Shown: positions 16,919 to 25,669, counted from the stretch's first letter. The stretch: DNA of 64,000 nt from CAIVAT01 sp964525995 (GCA_964525995.1 CAZGIM010000010.1:89700-153699), one strand, 5' to 3'. Notes: generated from the letters alone by a model not told the origin. Translations and numbers: made by a program.

Positions 16919-18880
16919 TTAATTCTTGCTGGATCCTGAGAATCCCAGTTTGACTGTCAAGGCATAATTGATTCCCGGCATTGGCCGACTTGCAACAGAT
17001 TGATAGTCCAGGTCAAACAGATTATTACAATCCAGTTGTAAAGATATAATAAAATTCTTCAGAGTGATGTTCTTCCCAAAAATAATATTTGAGAGGTTGT
17101 AGCCCGGCATCATGGTCAGGTTATCCTTCCCCGTATATCGGGCGCTGACGAAATAAAAATTATAGGTCAGGTAAAACTTCCATTTTTCAATCGAAAGGGT
17201 GCTGTTGAAGGTGTTCTCCGGAATATAAATCTGTTGTTTGCCTATTTTCTGATCATAGGATGAATTGGCCTTCTCGTAAGTTGAACGGCAGTAATGGTAA
17301 TTGTTTCTCCACCCAATGGTCAACCCATGGTAACTAACGGTAAAATTCAATCCGGCCTCGATCCCACGGGCTTTGATTTCATCAATATTCTCGGGTTTGA
17401 ACAACGCGCTGTTGCCTTCAACCGGACTCCAGGTTATCATATCATTCAACCAGGTATAGTAACCTGTCAGATTGGATTCACAATAAAAGATCCTATTTTT
17501 TGATTCGATGTTGAAAGTGATCCCGGCTTCTATGGAATAACTCGATTCGGGCTTCAGGTCAGGATTTCCGGCACCCTGCCAGTAAAGGTCATTCAGCGTA
17601 GGGTACCGGTAGTTACGGGCGACATTGAGGTTTAGCATAAGATTTTGCCCGGTGAAAGGTTTATAACCTACCCCGACTGCTGCTATTAATGGGGTAAATG
17701 AAAAATCGATAATATCTTCCCGAAGAACGAGTGAGGATTGGATATGTTTATTTAAACTGTAGTTTATCTCTGTGAAAAGACTCGCTACCGACCTGGTTCT
17801 GCGGCCGGTATAATCATCCGACCGGACCCAGTCGTACGTAAAATCGATCCCTGGCTTTATTTTAAGGTTTTTTATTTTCAGCCAGGTAAACCGTATTCTG
17901 TTGATCCAGGAGTAGGTTTGATGAACCGAATTCAAGTCAAGTGCGCTGTTTGAATAGTTCATGTATTGGTCGTTTAATGCCGAACGGAAGAGAAGATGGT
18001 ATTGTTTATCGACCAGTTTATATTCGACCACCGCTCTGATTGCACGATCGTGAAGTTTTTCGGTTTTTGCCGTATCGACGCTTGTTGTGGTAGGCGGCAG
18101 ATTCCGATCATCATCACTGTACCAGATCTTGGCTGATAAAAGGTGACGGTCATTCCATCTCCAAAACAATTCCTGCGATAATCCGTATTGGACAAAAGAT
18201 GCCTGTTCCTGATTGGTTCTCACTCCGCTGTTGTCGGTAAAAGGAAAATTGTTCTGTGCAGAGGTATAATTAAATTTTGTATGTGACTGAATGTTTTGCC
18301 TTCCAAGGCAAAGGTTCAGATTGGTTGTATAGGTATTAAAGCTTGCAAGGGTTTGTGAGGCCAGTGCATTAACCCTGTTATTCCAGTCGGGCAGCGTGAT
18401 CAGGTCGATAATACCTCCGAAAGCGCCTGAGGATCTTGATATTCCTGAGGCGCCATAGAGGATTTCCAATCCGTCGAACTGAGCTACCGGTACCTGGCTG
18501 AAATCCATTTGTCCCAGCATAGGTGAGTTTAAATTAATTCCATTCCATTCAACCTGTGTATGTTGTGCGGATGTTCCTCTGAATGATGGTGTTGCCAGCG
18601 TTCCGTTGCCATACGATTTTATGAAGATGGTCGAATGCTCCGAGATGATCCGTGAAAGATCAGACCGGAGGTTAGGGATGAAAAGTCCGGAGTCCATGCT
18701 GACTTTTTTAAAGCCCTCATTATCAACAATGAAATTTGACCTGATTTCAATCTCCGGTAGTTTCAGCGTATCATTCAGAACCTGCGTATGACAGGGCATA
18801 GAGCACACAAAGAAAAGCGAGGAGAATCCCTGGAAAAGATATTTGAAAAACCTTGTCAAAAATCGCGTTTGAGCTTCCAA
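16919..18880 (-). CDS. TonB-dependent outer-membrane receptor, BtuB-like
   Basis: A 653-residue receptor without the N-terminal carboxypeptidase-like domain typical of SusC. The plug is recognised by TPSFRGTSAQHTQVEWNGINLNSPMLGQ and GLEILYGASG, followed by a long beta-barrel. The signal peptide (LFQGFSSLFFVCSMPCHT) requires the TTG start at 18880, five bases after the stop of the upstream gene, which indicates translational coupling. Size and neighbours fit the BtuB type that imports corrinoids together with a surface propeller lipoprotein. Substrate is inferred from context only. Confidence 0.8.
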   Translation of the reverse strand: MEAQTRFLTRFFKYLFQGFSSLFFVCSMPCHTQVLNDTLKLPEIEIRSNFIVDNEGFKKVSMDSGLFIPNLRSDLSRIISEHSTIFIKSYGNGTLATPSFRGTSAQHTQVEWNGINLNSPMLGQMDFSQVPVAQFDGLEILYGASGISRSSGAFGGIIDLITLPDWNNRVNALASQTLASFNTYTTNLNLCLGRQNIQSHTKFNYTSAQNNFPFTDNSGVRTNQEQASFVQYGLSQELFWRWNDRHLLSAKIWYSDDDRNLPPTTTSVDTAKTEKLHDRAIRAVVEYKLVDKQYHLLFRSALNDQYMNYSNSALDLNSVHQTYSWINRIRFTWLKIKNLKIKPGIDFTYDWVRSDDYTGRRTRSVASLFTEINYSLNKHIQSSLVLREDIIDFSFTPLIAAVGVGYKPFTGQNLMLNLNVARNYRYPTLNDLYWQGAGNPDLKPESSYSIEAGITFNIESKNRIFYCESNLTGYYTWLNDMITWSPVEGNSALFKPENIDEIKARGIEAGLNFTVSYHGLTIGWRNNYHYCRSTYEKANSSYDQKIGKQQIYIPENTFNSTLSIEKWKFYLTYNFYFVSARYTGKDNLTMMPGYNLSNIIFGKNITLKNFIISLQLDCNNLFDLDYQSVASRPMPGINYALTVKLGFSGSSKN

Positions 18881-18885
18881 GATAA

Positions 18886-19908
18886 CTATTTCACGATCTT
18901 CCTGATGAATGGTTGCATGCCGGCGAATTCGATGCTAACAATAAAAACACCCTGAGAAAGGCTCCCCAGGTCGAGGGTGGTTTTATTCTCGAACTCCTTT
19001 GAAAAGAATTTACGACCTGTAATATCATATAAAGTCAGGGTGCATGGAATCTGAAATCCGCTAAGGATGGTCAAATTGTTCCTGACAGGATTAGGATACA
19101 GGCAAACGTCCTTGAAAGATCCGGCAGGAGGATAATGATCCAGTACGGAAACGGCATCCAGATCAAAACCGCCGGTGCCAAAGGGAGTTGGCCAGGGATC
19201 GTTGATAATGTTTCCTTGCGCATCGAAGCTGAGAAATCCCGGGATCAGAGATCCACCGACATCAATAATCCTGACATGGGAAATTTTAGACAAGTCAATG
19301 TTGGTACTGTCTGAGAGATCTTCAAGATCAAAAGGAGTTCCATATCCCATGCGGTATTTACCTGCCAGGTTATTTATCTTGGTAGCATCAAGCGTATCAA
19401 AGGTCCCCACCTGGAGAGAGGATTGGGTCAGGGATACGGATGGAAACCTGACAAATCTTTCACCGTCGGAACTCACCTCTACAAAGGCCAGTTCAAGAAA
19501 AGTATCGTTGAATGAGTTTTCGAAGACTGCAAAATCCGATCCAATGCCATTCGAAATGGGCGGGTCAAAAGTCAGTACGGCTGTTCCTTTATCGCCAAGG
19601 CTTACAACCAGATCATCGGCAGGTCCGCTGCCATAAAGGTAGCTTCCGTATGTTGCCTTGTTATTTCCTTCGAAGGTGACAGTCGTATCGGTGCAATCGA
19701 TATATCCTCTTTTGATGGTACACGTCTTTGCCCAGTCGATATTGATGATACTGTCTTTATGGATTGCTGTAGAACCAGGTTTTCCGGCAGGAGGTGGAAA
19801 TTGTGCAAGTGTCGGTAGCGCCAACATCACATGGCTGATAAGGAAAACCGATCGGCACAAAGCCCTAACCATTGACGAAACGATCCTGTGCTCTGAAATA
19901 ATCATCAT
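18886..19908 (-). CDS. Type IX-secreted cell-surface protein
   Basis: A 340-residue exported protein, first gene of the uptake operon. After the signal peptide (ending LPTLAQ) comes a beta-rich region with GSDFAVFENSF and FDLDAVSVL, seen in surface proteins next to BtuB-like receptors. The last 75 residues form a type A T9SS sorting domain: DVCLYPNPVRNNLTI, LYDITGRKFF and the closing QGVFIVSIEF. This means export by the Por secretion system and surface attachment. A second ATG at 19872 would also give a good signal peptide. It may bind the ligand before transfer to the receptor, which is inference. Confidence 0.78.
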   Translation of the reverse strand: MMIISEHRIVSSMVRALCRSVFLISHVMLALPTLAQFPPPAGKPGSTAIHKDSIINIDWAKTCTIKRGYIDCTDTTVTFEGNNKATYGSYLYGSGPADDLVVSLGDKGTAVLTFDPPISNGIGSDFAVFENSFNDTFLELAFVEVSSDGERFVRFPSVSLTQSSLQVGTFDTLDATKINNLAGKYRMGYGTPFDLEDLSDSTNIDLSKISHVRIIDVGGSLIPGFLSFDAQGNIINDPWPTPFGTGGFDLDAVSVLDHYPPAGSFKDVCLYPNPVRNNLTILSGFQIPCTLTLYDITGRKFFSKEFENKTTLDLGSLSQGVFIVSIEFAGMQPFIRKIVK

Positions 19909-19950
19909 TCAAACTCTTTCAGGAATTGTTTTCCTTTCATGGATAAAGTA

Positions 19951-19958
19951 CAAAAGTA
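19951..19958 (-). promoter_or_regulatory. Candidate -7 element for the BtuB-like operon
   Basis: TACTTTTG on the minus strand, 42 bases before the start at 19908. No riboswitch-like structure lies between it and the gene. Confidence 0.45.
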
Positions 19959-19989
19959 GGAAAAAATGTAGAGACTGACATTTAATTCT

Positions 19990-19997
19990 TAACTTTG
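19990..19997 (+). promoter_or_regulatory. Candidate -7 element for the small lipoprotein
   Basis: TAACTTTG matches the consensus exactly, 32 bases before the start at 20030. A 12-bp palindrome (TAGGTATACCTA, 20015-20026) lies between them. Confidence 0.45.
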
Positions 19998-20029
19998 CCC
20001 GGAACCAAATTTCATAGGTATACCTAGTA

Positions 20030-20245
20030 ATGAGCTTAAATAAAGTTCTTTCATTCGGAGCTGCCGGGGTATTATGCTTCCTTCTTATTTTCGGAACAGG
20101 TTGTACCTCAAGAAAGTCGGTTTGTTCATCAAACAACCAGTATTCGGTTAAGAAGCACAAGAAGAATAAGAGTGCTTACAATGTCAGGTATGAATATAAA
20201 TCAAAACCTGTCAAAAAGTCATATGTTATTAGGAACAAACGGTAA
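20030..20245 (+). CDS. Small lysine-rich lipoprotein
   Basis: A 71-residue protein with a signal peptide and lipobox FGTGC (Cys25), followed by a short, very basic tail rich in Lys, Tyr and Ser (KKHKKNKSAYNVRYEYKS). No family was recognised. A proper -7 element upstream, a credible signal peptide and clean ends make it a real gene. It converges with the MORN-repeat gene, 14 bases away. The basic tail could contact peptidoglycan, nucleic acid or lipid A, but nothing in the sequence decides this. Confidence 0.65.
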   Translation: MSLNKVLSFGAAGVLCFLLIFGTGCTSRKSVCSSNNQYSVKKHKKNKSAYNVRYEYKSKPVKKSYVIRNKR

Positions 20246-20259
20246 GAATCACCACGGGA

Positions 20260-21045
20260 TCATTTTCTCTTCAGTTCCTTTCCATCCTTATATTTTACCG
20301 TAGTCAGTATCTTCCCGATTTCGTCATATTCAATCCACATTCCATCCTTAAGGCCCATCATATAGGTGCCTGAAATCTTAACCCTTCCGTTCCTGTAGTA
20401 TTCCTTCGATTCACCTGACAACAGATCATTATTATAGAAATTCAAGGATTGTAATGAGTCATTCTCATAAAAGGTTTTCTGAGGGCCATCAAAACGGCCG
20501 TTTTTATAAAAATATTCGGCAATCAGTTTCCCCGATTTATTATACCATCGCGAACTTCCGTCTTTCAGATCATCCTTATAATTGGTTTCTTCCTGAACCT
20601 TTCCATTATCGGAGTATTTGTGGAAAGTACCGTTCTTCTTGCCATCTTTGTACACCCCATCCGAAAGGGGGAAATCGTTGTATTGACCGTAAGATACCGT
20701 TTCGCCGTGCAGAAGGCCGTTTTTATAATTTTCGACTAAGCTGATTTTTCCTTTTTTGTCGAACTGTACCGATATCCCGTCTTTAATGCCGTTGGTATAA
20801 TAATCAATCCGATAAAGGATTTTATTGGGATAATAACCCACCCAGTTCTTCACTTTTTTATTGTACCAGTATTCCCCTTTGTAAGTAGCATCACCCTGCT
20901 TCTCAATCCAAATTCCGTACTTATTTCCCTGGTTGTCCATTCGATTCAGGGTATCTGCAGCGTTAATGTCTTTTGCAGTAGTCTGCGCAGTCAGGATAAC
21001 CGGAAGGGTTAGCATGACTAGGAAACAGCGAATTTTGTTTTTCAT
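20260..21045 (-). CDS. Exported MORN-repeat (YwqK-type) protein
   Basis: A 261-residue protein with a signal peptide (ending ILTAQT) and many MORN_2 repeats of the form G-x-Y-K-D-G-x-K-N-G, for example DGVYKDGKKNGTFHKYSDNG, giving an extended beta-meander. Such proteins are labelled YwqK-family antitoxins in databases, but that name comes from a toxin-immunity locus and no toxin gene is adjacent here. It lies 30 bases downstream of rimO and is probably at the end of that operon. Function unknown. Confidence 0.75.
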   Translation of the reverse strand: MKNKIRCFLVMLTLPVILTAQTTAKDINAADTLNRMDNQGNKYGIWIEKQGDATYKGEYWYNKKVKNWVGYYPNKILYRIDYYTNGIKDGISVQFDKKGKISLVENYKNGLLHGETVSYGQYNDFPLSDGVYKDGKKNGTFHKYSDNGKVQEETNYKDDLKDGSSRWYNKSGKLIAEYFYKNGRFDGPQKTFYENDSLQSLNFYNNDLLSGESKEYYRNGRVKISGTYMMGLKDGMWIEYDEIGKILTTVKYKDGKELKRK

Positions 21046-21075
21046 CGGAAGTATTATTAAAAAAGTGAAGCAAAA

Positions 21076-22386
21076 TTAGGTTAATGTCGCAAATAAATCA
21101 AAGCTTTCATTTCCGGTTATGCGTACCCTGCAAAAAGACCCAGGCGTCAAATCATGGTTCGCAGACTGTATCAGGATTTCATTATCAACTTCTGGTGAAT
21201 CAGCCTCCGACCGACCAACATAAAAATCACCCTCACGCCGGTCGATGATGACCTTCATGATTTGTCCGAGCTTGTTATGATTCAACGTTCGCGATATTTG
21301 CTCCTGGGTACTCATTAGTTCTTCCAGCCGTTGATTTTTAGTCCGTTTTGTAACAGTATCTTTCAGACCAAAAGCAGATGTCCCTTCTTCGGCGGAATAG
21401 GAAAAGGCTCCAAGGCGTTCGAATTGATAATCCCTGATGAATGTTTTCAGTTCGAGAAATTCCGATCTGGTTTCTCCCGGATATCCAACAATAAAAGTAG
21501 TTCTGATGGCGACTCCGGGCATTCTGGTTCTTATTTTCTCAATAAGTGTCCTGATATCTGTTCCAGTCATTCCCCTGCGCATCGATTTGAGTATCCGGTC
21601 GCTTATATGTTGAAGGGGTATATCGATGTAGCGGCAAATATTTGGATGGGCTTCAAAAACGTCGAAAAGTTCATCCTGGAATCCATCGGGATAGGTATAA
21701 TGAAGCCGGATCCAATCCAGTCCTTTAATTTCTGCCAGTTTATGCAGGAGTTGCGGAAGGCGTCGTTCATGGTGGGAATCGAGTCCGTAAAAGGTTGTAT
21801 CCTGCGAGATAACGATCAGTTCTTTTACTCCCCGGGCTGCCAGCATTCCTGCTTCGTGCAGGATCTCCTCCTCATTTCGGCTTACGTGGCTTCCCCTGAT
21901 CGATGGTATGGCGCAAAAAGAGCATTTCCGGTTACATCCCTCTGCAATTTTGAGGTAGGCATAATGAGGCGGAGTTGTCAACCATCTATCACCTACGAGA
22001 TCGTGCCGGTAGGTACCGCCTACTTGTTTCAGGATTTCCTTAATTTCATTGACTCCGAAAAAGCCATCGACCTCGGGAAGTTCCTTTATTAATTCGGATC
22101 GGTATCGTTCGGAGAGACAACCCATAACAAAAATGCGGTTGATTTTGTGGTTTTTTTTTGCATGGATGAGTTCAAGAATGGTATCGATGGATTCCTGACG
22201 GGCGTCGTGAATAAACCCGCAGGTATTGATGACTGCGGCGTCGAGGTACTCACGGCCGTCGGGGTTAAACTTGATTAAAAAGCCATTATGCTCGGTTTGT
22301 TTCATCAAAACCTCAGTATCGACAAGGTTTTTCGCACAGCCTAAGGAGATAAAACCGATTTTTTTTTGGCTTGATTTTGTTTTCAA
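21076..22386 (-). CDS. rimO: Ribosomal protein S12 methylthiotransferase RimO
   Basis: RimO adds a methylthio group to an aspartate of ribosomal protein S12. The N-terminal UPF0004 domain starts IGFISLGCAKNLVDTE, with the first of three cluster cysteines. The radical SAM motif is CNRKCSFC near residue 150, followed by PSIRGSHVSR, and a TRAM domain closes the protein. The SLGCAKN start and the SIRG segment favour RimO over MiaB. The start is TTG at 22386, five bases after the ftsY stop; no ATG exists before the conserved core. It lies in the rpmG-DUF4295-ftsY-rimO cluster. Confidence 0.93.
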   Translation of the reverse strand: MKTKSSQKKIGFISLGCAKNLVDTEVLMKQTEHNGFLIKFNPDGREYLDAAVINTCGFIHDARQESIDTILELIHAKKNHKINRIFVMGCLSERYRSELIKELPEVDGFFGVNEIKEILKQVGGTYRHDLVGDRWLTTPPHYAYLKIAEGCNRKCSFCAIPSIRGSHVSRNEEEILHEAGMLAARGVKELIVISQDTTFYGLDSHHERRLPQLLHKLAEIKGLDWIRLHYTYPDGFQDELFDVFEAHPNICRYIDIPLQHISDRILKSMRRGMTGTDIRTLIEKIRTRMPGVAIRTTFIVGYPGETRSEFLELKTFIRDYQFERLGAFSYSAEEGTSAFGLKDTVTKRTKNQRLEELMSTQEQISRTLNHNKLGQIMKVIIDRREGDFYVGRSEADSPEVDNEILIQSANHDLTPGSFCRVRITGNESFDLFATLT

Positions 22387-22391
22387 TGATA

Positions 22392-23345
22392 TCAGTTATT
22401 GAAGAGGCTATCGACAAACTCCATCCGGTTAAATACCTGAAGGTCATCGATTCCTTCGCCCACGCCAATATATTTAACAGGAATTTTAAACTGGTCGGAA
22501 ATTCCGATCACCACACCGCCTTTAGCGGTGCCGTCGAGTTTTGTAAGGGCCAGGGCATTGACTTCGGTGGCTGCGGTGAACTGTTTAGCCTGTTCAAAGG
22601 CATTCTGACCTGTTGAGGCATCGAGTATAAGCAAAACTTCATGGGGAGCTTCAGGTAAAATCTTTTGCATGACCTTTCTGATCTTTGAAAGTTCATTCAT
22701 CAGGTTAACCTTGTTATGAAGGCGGCCGGCCGTGTCAATAATAACGACGTCGCTGTTCCGGGCCAGAGCAGATTTGACCGTGTCGTAGGCCACGGAGGCA
22801 GGGTCGGCTCCCATACCCTGGGTAATGACCGGGGCCCCTACCCTATCGGCCCAGATAGCGATCTGGTCAACTGCTGCGGCGCGAAAGGTATCGGCTGCGC
22901 CAAGCAAAACGCTCTTCCCCGATTTAACGAACTGATGGGCAAGTTTGCCGATTGTAGTAGTTTTTCCAACCCCATTGACTCCGACAACCATGATAACATA
23001 GGGTTTTTTTCCTTCAGGGATATTGAATTCAGTAAAATCCTGTATGTTGTTTTCCTGAAGTAATGCCGCAATCTCTTCCTTGAGAATAGCATTAAGTTCA
23101 CCGGTTCCAAGGTACTTATCTTTTGAGACGCGTTTTTGGATCCGTTCGATGATCCTGAGAGTCGTTTCGACCCCCACATCAGAGGTTACCAGAATTTCCT
23201 CGAGACTATCCAACACCTCGTCGTCGATGGTTGATTTTCCAACGATAGATTTGGATATTCTGGTAAAGATATTTGTTTTGGTTTTCTGGAGTCCCTGGTC
23301 AAGGCGCTCTTTTTTTTCTCTGGAAAATATGCTGAACAAACCCAT
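22392..23345 (-). CDS. ftsY: Signal recognition particle receptor FtsY
   Basis: This GTPase docks the SRP-ribosome complex at the membrane. The NG domain is complete: P-loop GVNGVGKTTTIGKLA near residue 123, the insertion-box element DTFRAAAVDQ, DTAGR, and TKLDGTAKGG. The N-terminal acidic A domain is very short (about 20 residues), as in other Bacteroidota. The start is 22 bases downstream of a strong terminator-like hairpin that ends the upstream rpmG/DUF4295 unit, so expression must come from read-through or from a promoter inside the upstream gene. Confidence 0.95.
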   Translation of the reverse strand: MGLFSIFSREKKERLDQGLQKTKTNIFTRISKSIVGKSTIDDEVLDSLEEILVTSDVGVETTLRIIERIQKRVSKDKYLGTGELNAILKEEIAALLQENNIQDFTEFNIPEGKKPYVIMVVGVNGVGKTTTIGKLAHQFVKSGKSVLLGAADTFRAAAVDQIAIWADRVGAPVITQGMGADPASVAYDTVKSALARNSDVVIIDTAGRLHNKVNLMNELSKIRKVMQKILPEAPHEVLLILDASTGQNAFEQAKQFTAATEVNALALTKLDGTAKGGVVIGISDQFKIPVKYIGVGEGIDDLQVFNRMEFVDSLFNN

Positions 23346-23367
23346 AATGAAATCCTTAGATATAAAA

Positions 23368-23395
23368 AAAGCTTTTTTCCGAAGAAAAAAGCTTT
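23368..23395 (-). terminator. Rho-independent terminator with UUCG loop
   Basis: On the minus strand AAAGCTTTTTTC, TTCG and GAAAAAAGCTTT form a perfect 12-bp stem with a C(UUCG)G tetraloop, followed by a T-run. It lies 22 bases after the DUF4295 stop and only 22 bases before the ftsY start, so it may act as an attenuator between ribosomal and secretion genes. Confidence 0.75.
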
Positions 23396-23416
23396 ACAGA
23401 ATAACGAATAATCGTT

Positions 23417-23578
23417 TTAGTTTTCTTTATTGGCTAAAAAATCTTTAACCATGTCGTTTGCCACAATCGTTTCTTTGAAAACATAAGCGCCTGTTTTCGG
23501 GGATTTTACCATCCGGATAACCTTCGTAAAATCCTTCCCTGAGGTAGCTTTAAATGAAGCAACTACTTTCTTTGCCAT
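23417..23578 (-). CDS. DUF4295 small basic protein
   Basis: A 53-residue basic protein beginning MAKKVVASFKATSGKDFTKV. It contains MVKSPKTGAYVFKE and ends in KDFLANKEN. It is a short reading frame, easily missed. The sequence matches my recollection of the DUF4295 family, found next to L33 in Bacteroidota, and the size, charge and location suggest a ribosome-associated role that is not proven. It starts 8 bases after the rpmG stop and ends before a strong terminator, so it is the last gene of the rpmG transcript proper. Confidence 0.88.
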   Translation of the reverse strand: MAKKVVASFKATSGKDFTKVIRMVKSPKTGAYVFKETIVANDMVKDFLANKEN

Positions 23579-23586
23579 ATCTCGGT

Positions 23587-23775
23587 TTATTTAATTTCTT
23601 TGTGAACAGTAACTTTTTTCAGATACGGATTAAATTTTTTCAGTTCAATCCGTTCCGGAGTATTTTTTTTGTTCTTGGTCGTAATGTACCTTGAGATACC
23701 GGGAACACCACTTGTCTTTTGTTCGGTACATTCGAGGATCACCTGAATCCGTTGATCTTTACTCTTCTTTGCCAT
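23587..23775 (-). CDS. rpmG: 50S ribosomal protein L33
   Basis: A 62-residue basic protein with the L33 pattern: QVILECTEQ, GISRYITTKNKKNTPERIELKKFNPYLKKVTVHKE. Only one cysteine is present, so this is the zinc-free C-minus form. In Bacteroidota rpmB (L28) usually stands directly upstream, but here the 120 bases before rpmG contain only a promoter and then the divergent xerD gene, so rpmB must be elsewhere. The gene has the best promoter in the window, and DUF4295 follows at once. Confidence 0.95.
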   Translation of the reverse strand: MAKKSKDQRIQVILECTEQKTSGVPGISRYITTKNKKNTPERIELKKFNPYLKKVTVHKEIK

Positions 23776-23803
23776 CTTATTAACGCTTTGTTTTTCGGGA
23801 CTG

Positions 23804-23834
23804 CAAAATTAAACGATTCCATCGAAATAACAAA
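23804..23834 (-). promoter_or_regulatory. Consensus promoter of rpmG
   Basis: On the minus strand TTTG (23834-23831) is followed after 19 bases by TAATTTTG (23811-23804), a full Bacteroidota sigma-factor match. It lies 28 bases before the rpmG ATG. Confidence 0.72.
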
Positions 23835-23895
23835 ATATATTTCAGACTAAAATAAATTTCATAATTTGGCATGGTTGACCTGAATTTCTTACCAT

Positions 23896-24795
23896 ATGTG
23901 GCAATCCTACCTAAACGGTTTCAAGGCTTACCTGCAGCTGGAGCGATCATTGTCGGCCAATTCGGTAGATGCCTATCTTCACGATGTTTCAAAGATCATC
24001 CAGTTTATTGAACTAAAAGGATGGAAGCTCACTCCAGAAACCATTGAATTACATCACTTTCAAGATTTTTTAAGGTGGGTTACAGAGCTTGGTATGACGG
24101 CCCGGACGCAGGCACGGGTGATTTCGGGATTGAGGTCATTTTTCAGATACCTACTGCTCGAAAATCTGATTTTAAAGGATCCGACCGAATTATTAGAATT
24201 GCCAAAGATTGGAAGGAAACTGCCTGTTTTTCTCAGTGTGGAAGAGATTGACCGGATCATAGGCCAGATCGATCAAAGTACACCTGAAGGGAAACGTAAC
24301 AAAGCAATGCTGGAGACTCTTTATGGTTGCGGATTACGGGTTTCGGAACTCATCACGCTTAAAATATCTGATCTTCACTTCAGGGAGGGGTTTATCAAGA
24401 TCACCGGGAAAGGTGACAAAGAGCGTTTGGTGCCTGTTGGTACTGTTGCAGAGCGGGAGATCACCTATTATCTTCAGGAGGTGCGCCCGCTTGGAAAGGT
24501 TGGAAGCGGTCAGGAGGATTATGTGTTTCTCAATCGTCGCGGCCATCATCTTTCGCGGGTCATGGTTTTCCACATCATTAAAGGACTTGCCGAACGGAGC
24601 GGAATCAAGAAACAGATCAGTCCACATACATTCAGACACTCCTTTGCGACCCATCTGGTCGAAGGCGGGGCCGATTTACGAGCTGTACAGGAGATGCTTG
24701 GGCATGAATCGATAACAACGACCGAGATTTACACTCACCTGGACCGGAATTTTTTACGTAGTACGATCATCCAGTTTCATCCGCGGTCAAAATAA
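23896..24795 (+). CDS. xerD: Tyrosine recombinase XerD
   Basis: A 299-residue site-specific recombinase. The N-terminal SAM-like domain is YLQLERSLSANSVDAYLHD. The catalytic domain has Arg in GCGLRVSELI, Lys in GKGDKER, HTFRHSFATHL, His in LGHESITTTEIYTH and the nucleophilic Tyr in that last segment. Length and the absence of phage, integron or transposon neighbours point to the chromosomal XerC/D type that resolves dimers, and the sequence looks closer to XerD. It is divergent from rpmG. XerC versus XerD is not fully certain. Confidence 0.88.
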   Translation: MWQSYLNGFKAYLQLERSLSANSVDAYLHDVSKIIQFIELKGWKLTPETIELHHFQDFLRWVTELGMTARTQARVISGLRSFFRYLLLENLILKDPTELLELPKIGRKLPVFLSVEEIDRIIGQIDQSTPEGKRNKAMLETLYGCGLRVSELITLKISDLHFREGFIKITGKGDKERLVPVGTVAEREITYYLQEVRPLGKVGSGQEDYVFLNRRGHHLSRVMVFHIIKGLAERSGIKKQISPHTFRHSFATHLVEGGADLRAVQEMLGHESITTTEIYTHLDRNFLRSTIIQFHPRSK

Positions 24796-24811
24796 CTCCG
24801 CCGGTGCATCA

Positions 24812-25606
24812 CTATTTAAATGGTGAATCGGGTTCCTTGGCCATATGGTTATATACCATCCCATCCATGAATTTCGGGAAGAATTTGTTCAGAAAGACTG
24901 TCATTTTGCCCGTCATGGTCAATACGATACGGTCTTTTCGTTTCTGAATTGCGCGAATAATGTGACTTGCTACTGCCTCAGCCGTCATCAGCCGGTTCTC
25001 ATCAAGGGGCGTCTCCCCCTGTGCTGATCCGTCTTTCGACAACGCTACCTTTCGGATATTGGATGCGGTAAATCCCGGACAGGCAATCAGAACGTGTAAT
25101 CCTTTTTTCATATTCTCGATGCGAATCACCTCTAAAAAACCCTGCATGGCAAACTTGGATGCTGAATAACCTGTACGTCCGGGCAATCCTTTATAGCCTG
25201 CAACCGAGGAAACACCGACCAGAGATCCGCCTGACCGGAGAAGGTACGGCAACGCGTATTTGGTGCAATAAACTGTACCCCAGAAGTTTGTTTCCATCAG
25301 TTGGCGGATCACCTCCAGATCGACTTCTTCGAACAGCGCCCGCATCGAGATTCCGGCATTGTTAATGAGTATGTCGATTCGCCCGAATTTTTCGACTGCC
25401 TGATGGATCAGATTCCTGCAATCCTCTTCTTTCGATACATTGGTCTTTACATATAAAATATCAGGATTTTCCATTGAAAACTCCTTGTGAATGACAGGGG
25501 TCCGGGATGCGAGCACCAGTTTGGCGCCGCGCCGGAATAAATCAAGGGCAAGCGCTTTTCCTATTCCGGAAGAAGCTCCTGTGATGATGACAACTTTATC
25601 CTTCAT
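24812..25606 (-). CDS. Short-chain dehydrogenase/reductase
   Basis: A 264-residue classical SDR. The cofactor motif TGASSGIGKAL is at residues 8-18, the structural NNAG motif near 85, and the catalytic Ser-Tyr-Lys set appears as GVSSVAGYKG and YSASK. The C-terminal part is hydrophobic (TVFLNKFFPKFM), suggesting a membrane-associated lipid or ketone reductase as in the DHRS7/YqjQ-like group. Substrate unknown. It converges with xerD and diverges from the aminotransferase. Confidence 0.85.
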   Translation of the reverse strand: MKDKVVIITGASSGIGKALALDLFRRGAKLVLASRTPVIHKEFSMENPDILYVKTNVSKEEDCRNLIHQAVEKFGRIDILINNAGISMRALFEEVDLEVIRQLMETNFWGTVYCTKYALPYLLRSGGSLVGVSSVAGYKGLPGRTGYSASKFAMQGFLEVIRIENMKKGLHVLIACPGFTASNIRKVALSKDGSAQGETPLDENRLMTAEAVASHIIRAIQKRKDRIVLTMTGKMTVFLNKFFPKFMDGMVYNHMAKEPDSPFK

Positions 25607-25669
25607 GTTCCATTGTGTTTATAGGAATTACGGTTTGATAATTAAAAAATGCTGTTGGAACCGCAACTG

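Noticed and set aside
20015..20026. 12-bp palindrome TAGGTATACCTA just before the small lipoprotein
   Set aside because: Suggestive position for an operator but within chance expectation; left as a note with the promoter feature.
19909..20029. Cobalamin riboswitch before the BtuB-like operon
   Set aside because: The region is too short and no B12-box-like or conserved core was found.
20260..21045. Toxin-antitoxin module from the YwqK label
   Set aside because: No toxin gene adjacent; the protein is an exported MORN-repeat protein downstream of rimO.
21331..22092. 253-codon plus-strand open frame opposite rimO
   Set aside because: Composition is that of an antisense shadow; rimO is certain and no signal or motif supports this frame.
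23896..24795. Integrase of a mobile element
   Set aside because: No attachment site, tRNA, excisionase or phage gene nearby, and the sequence fits chromosomal XerC/D.
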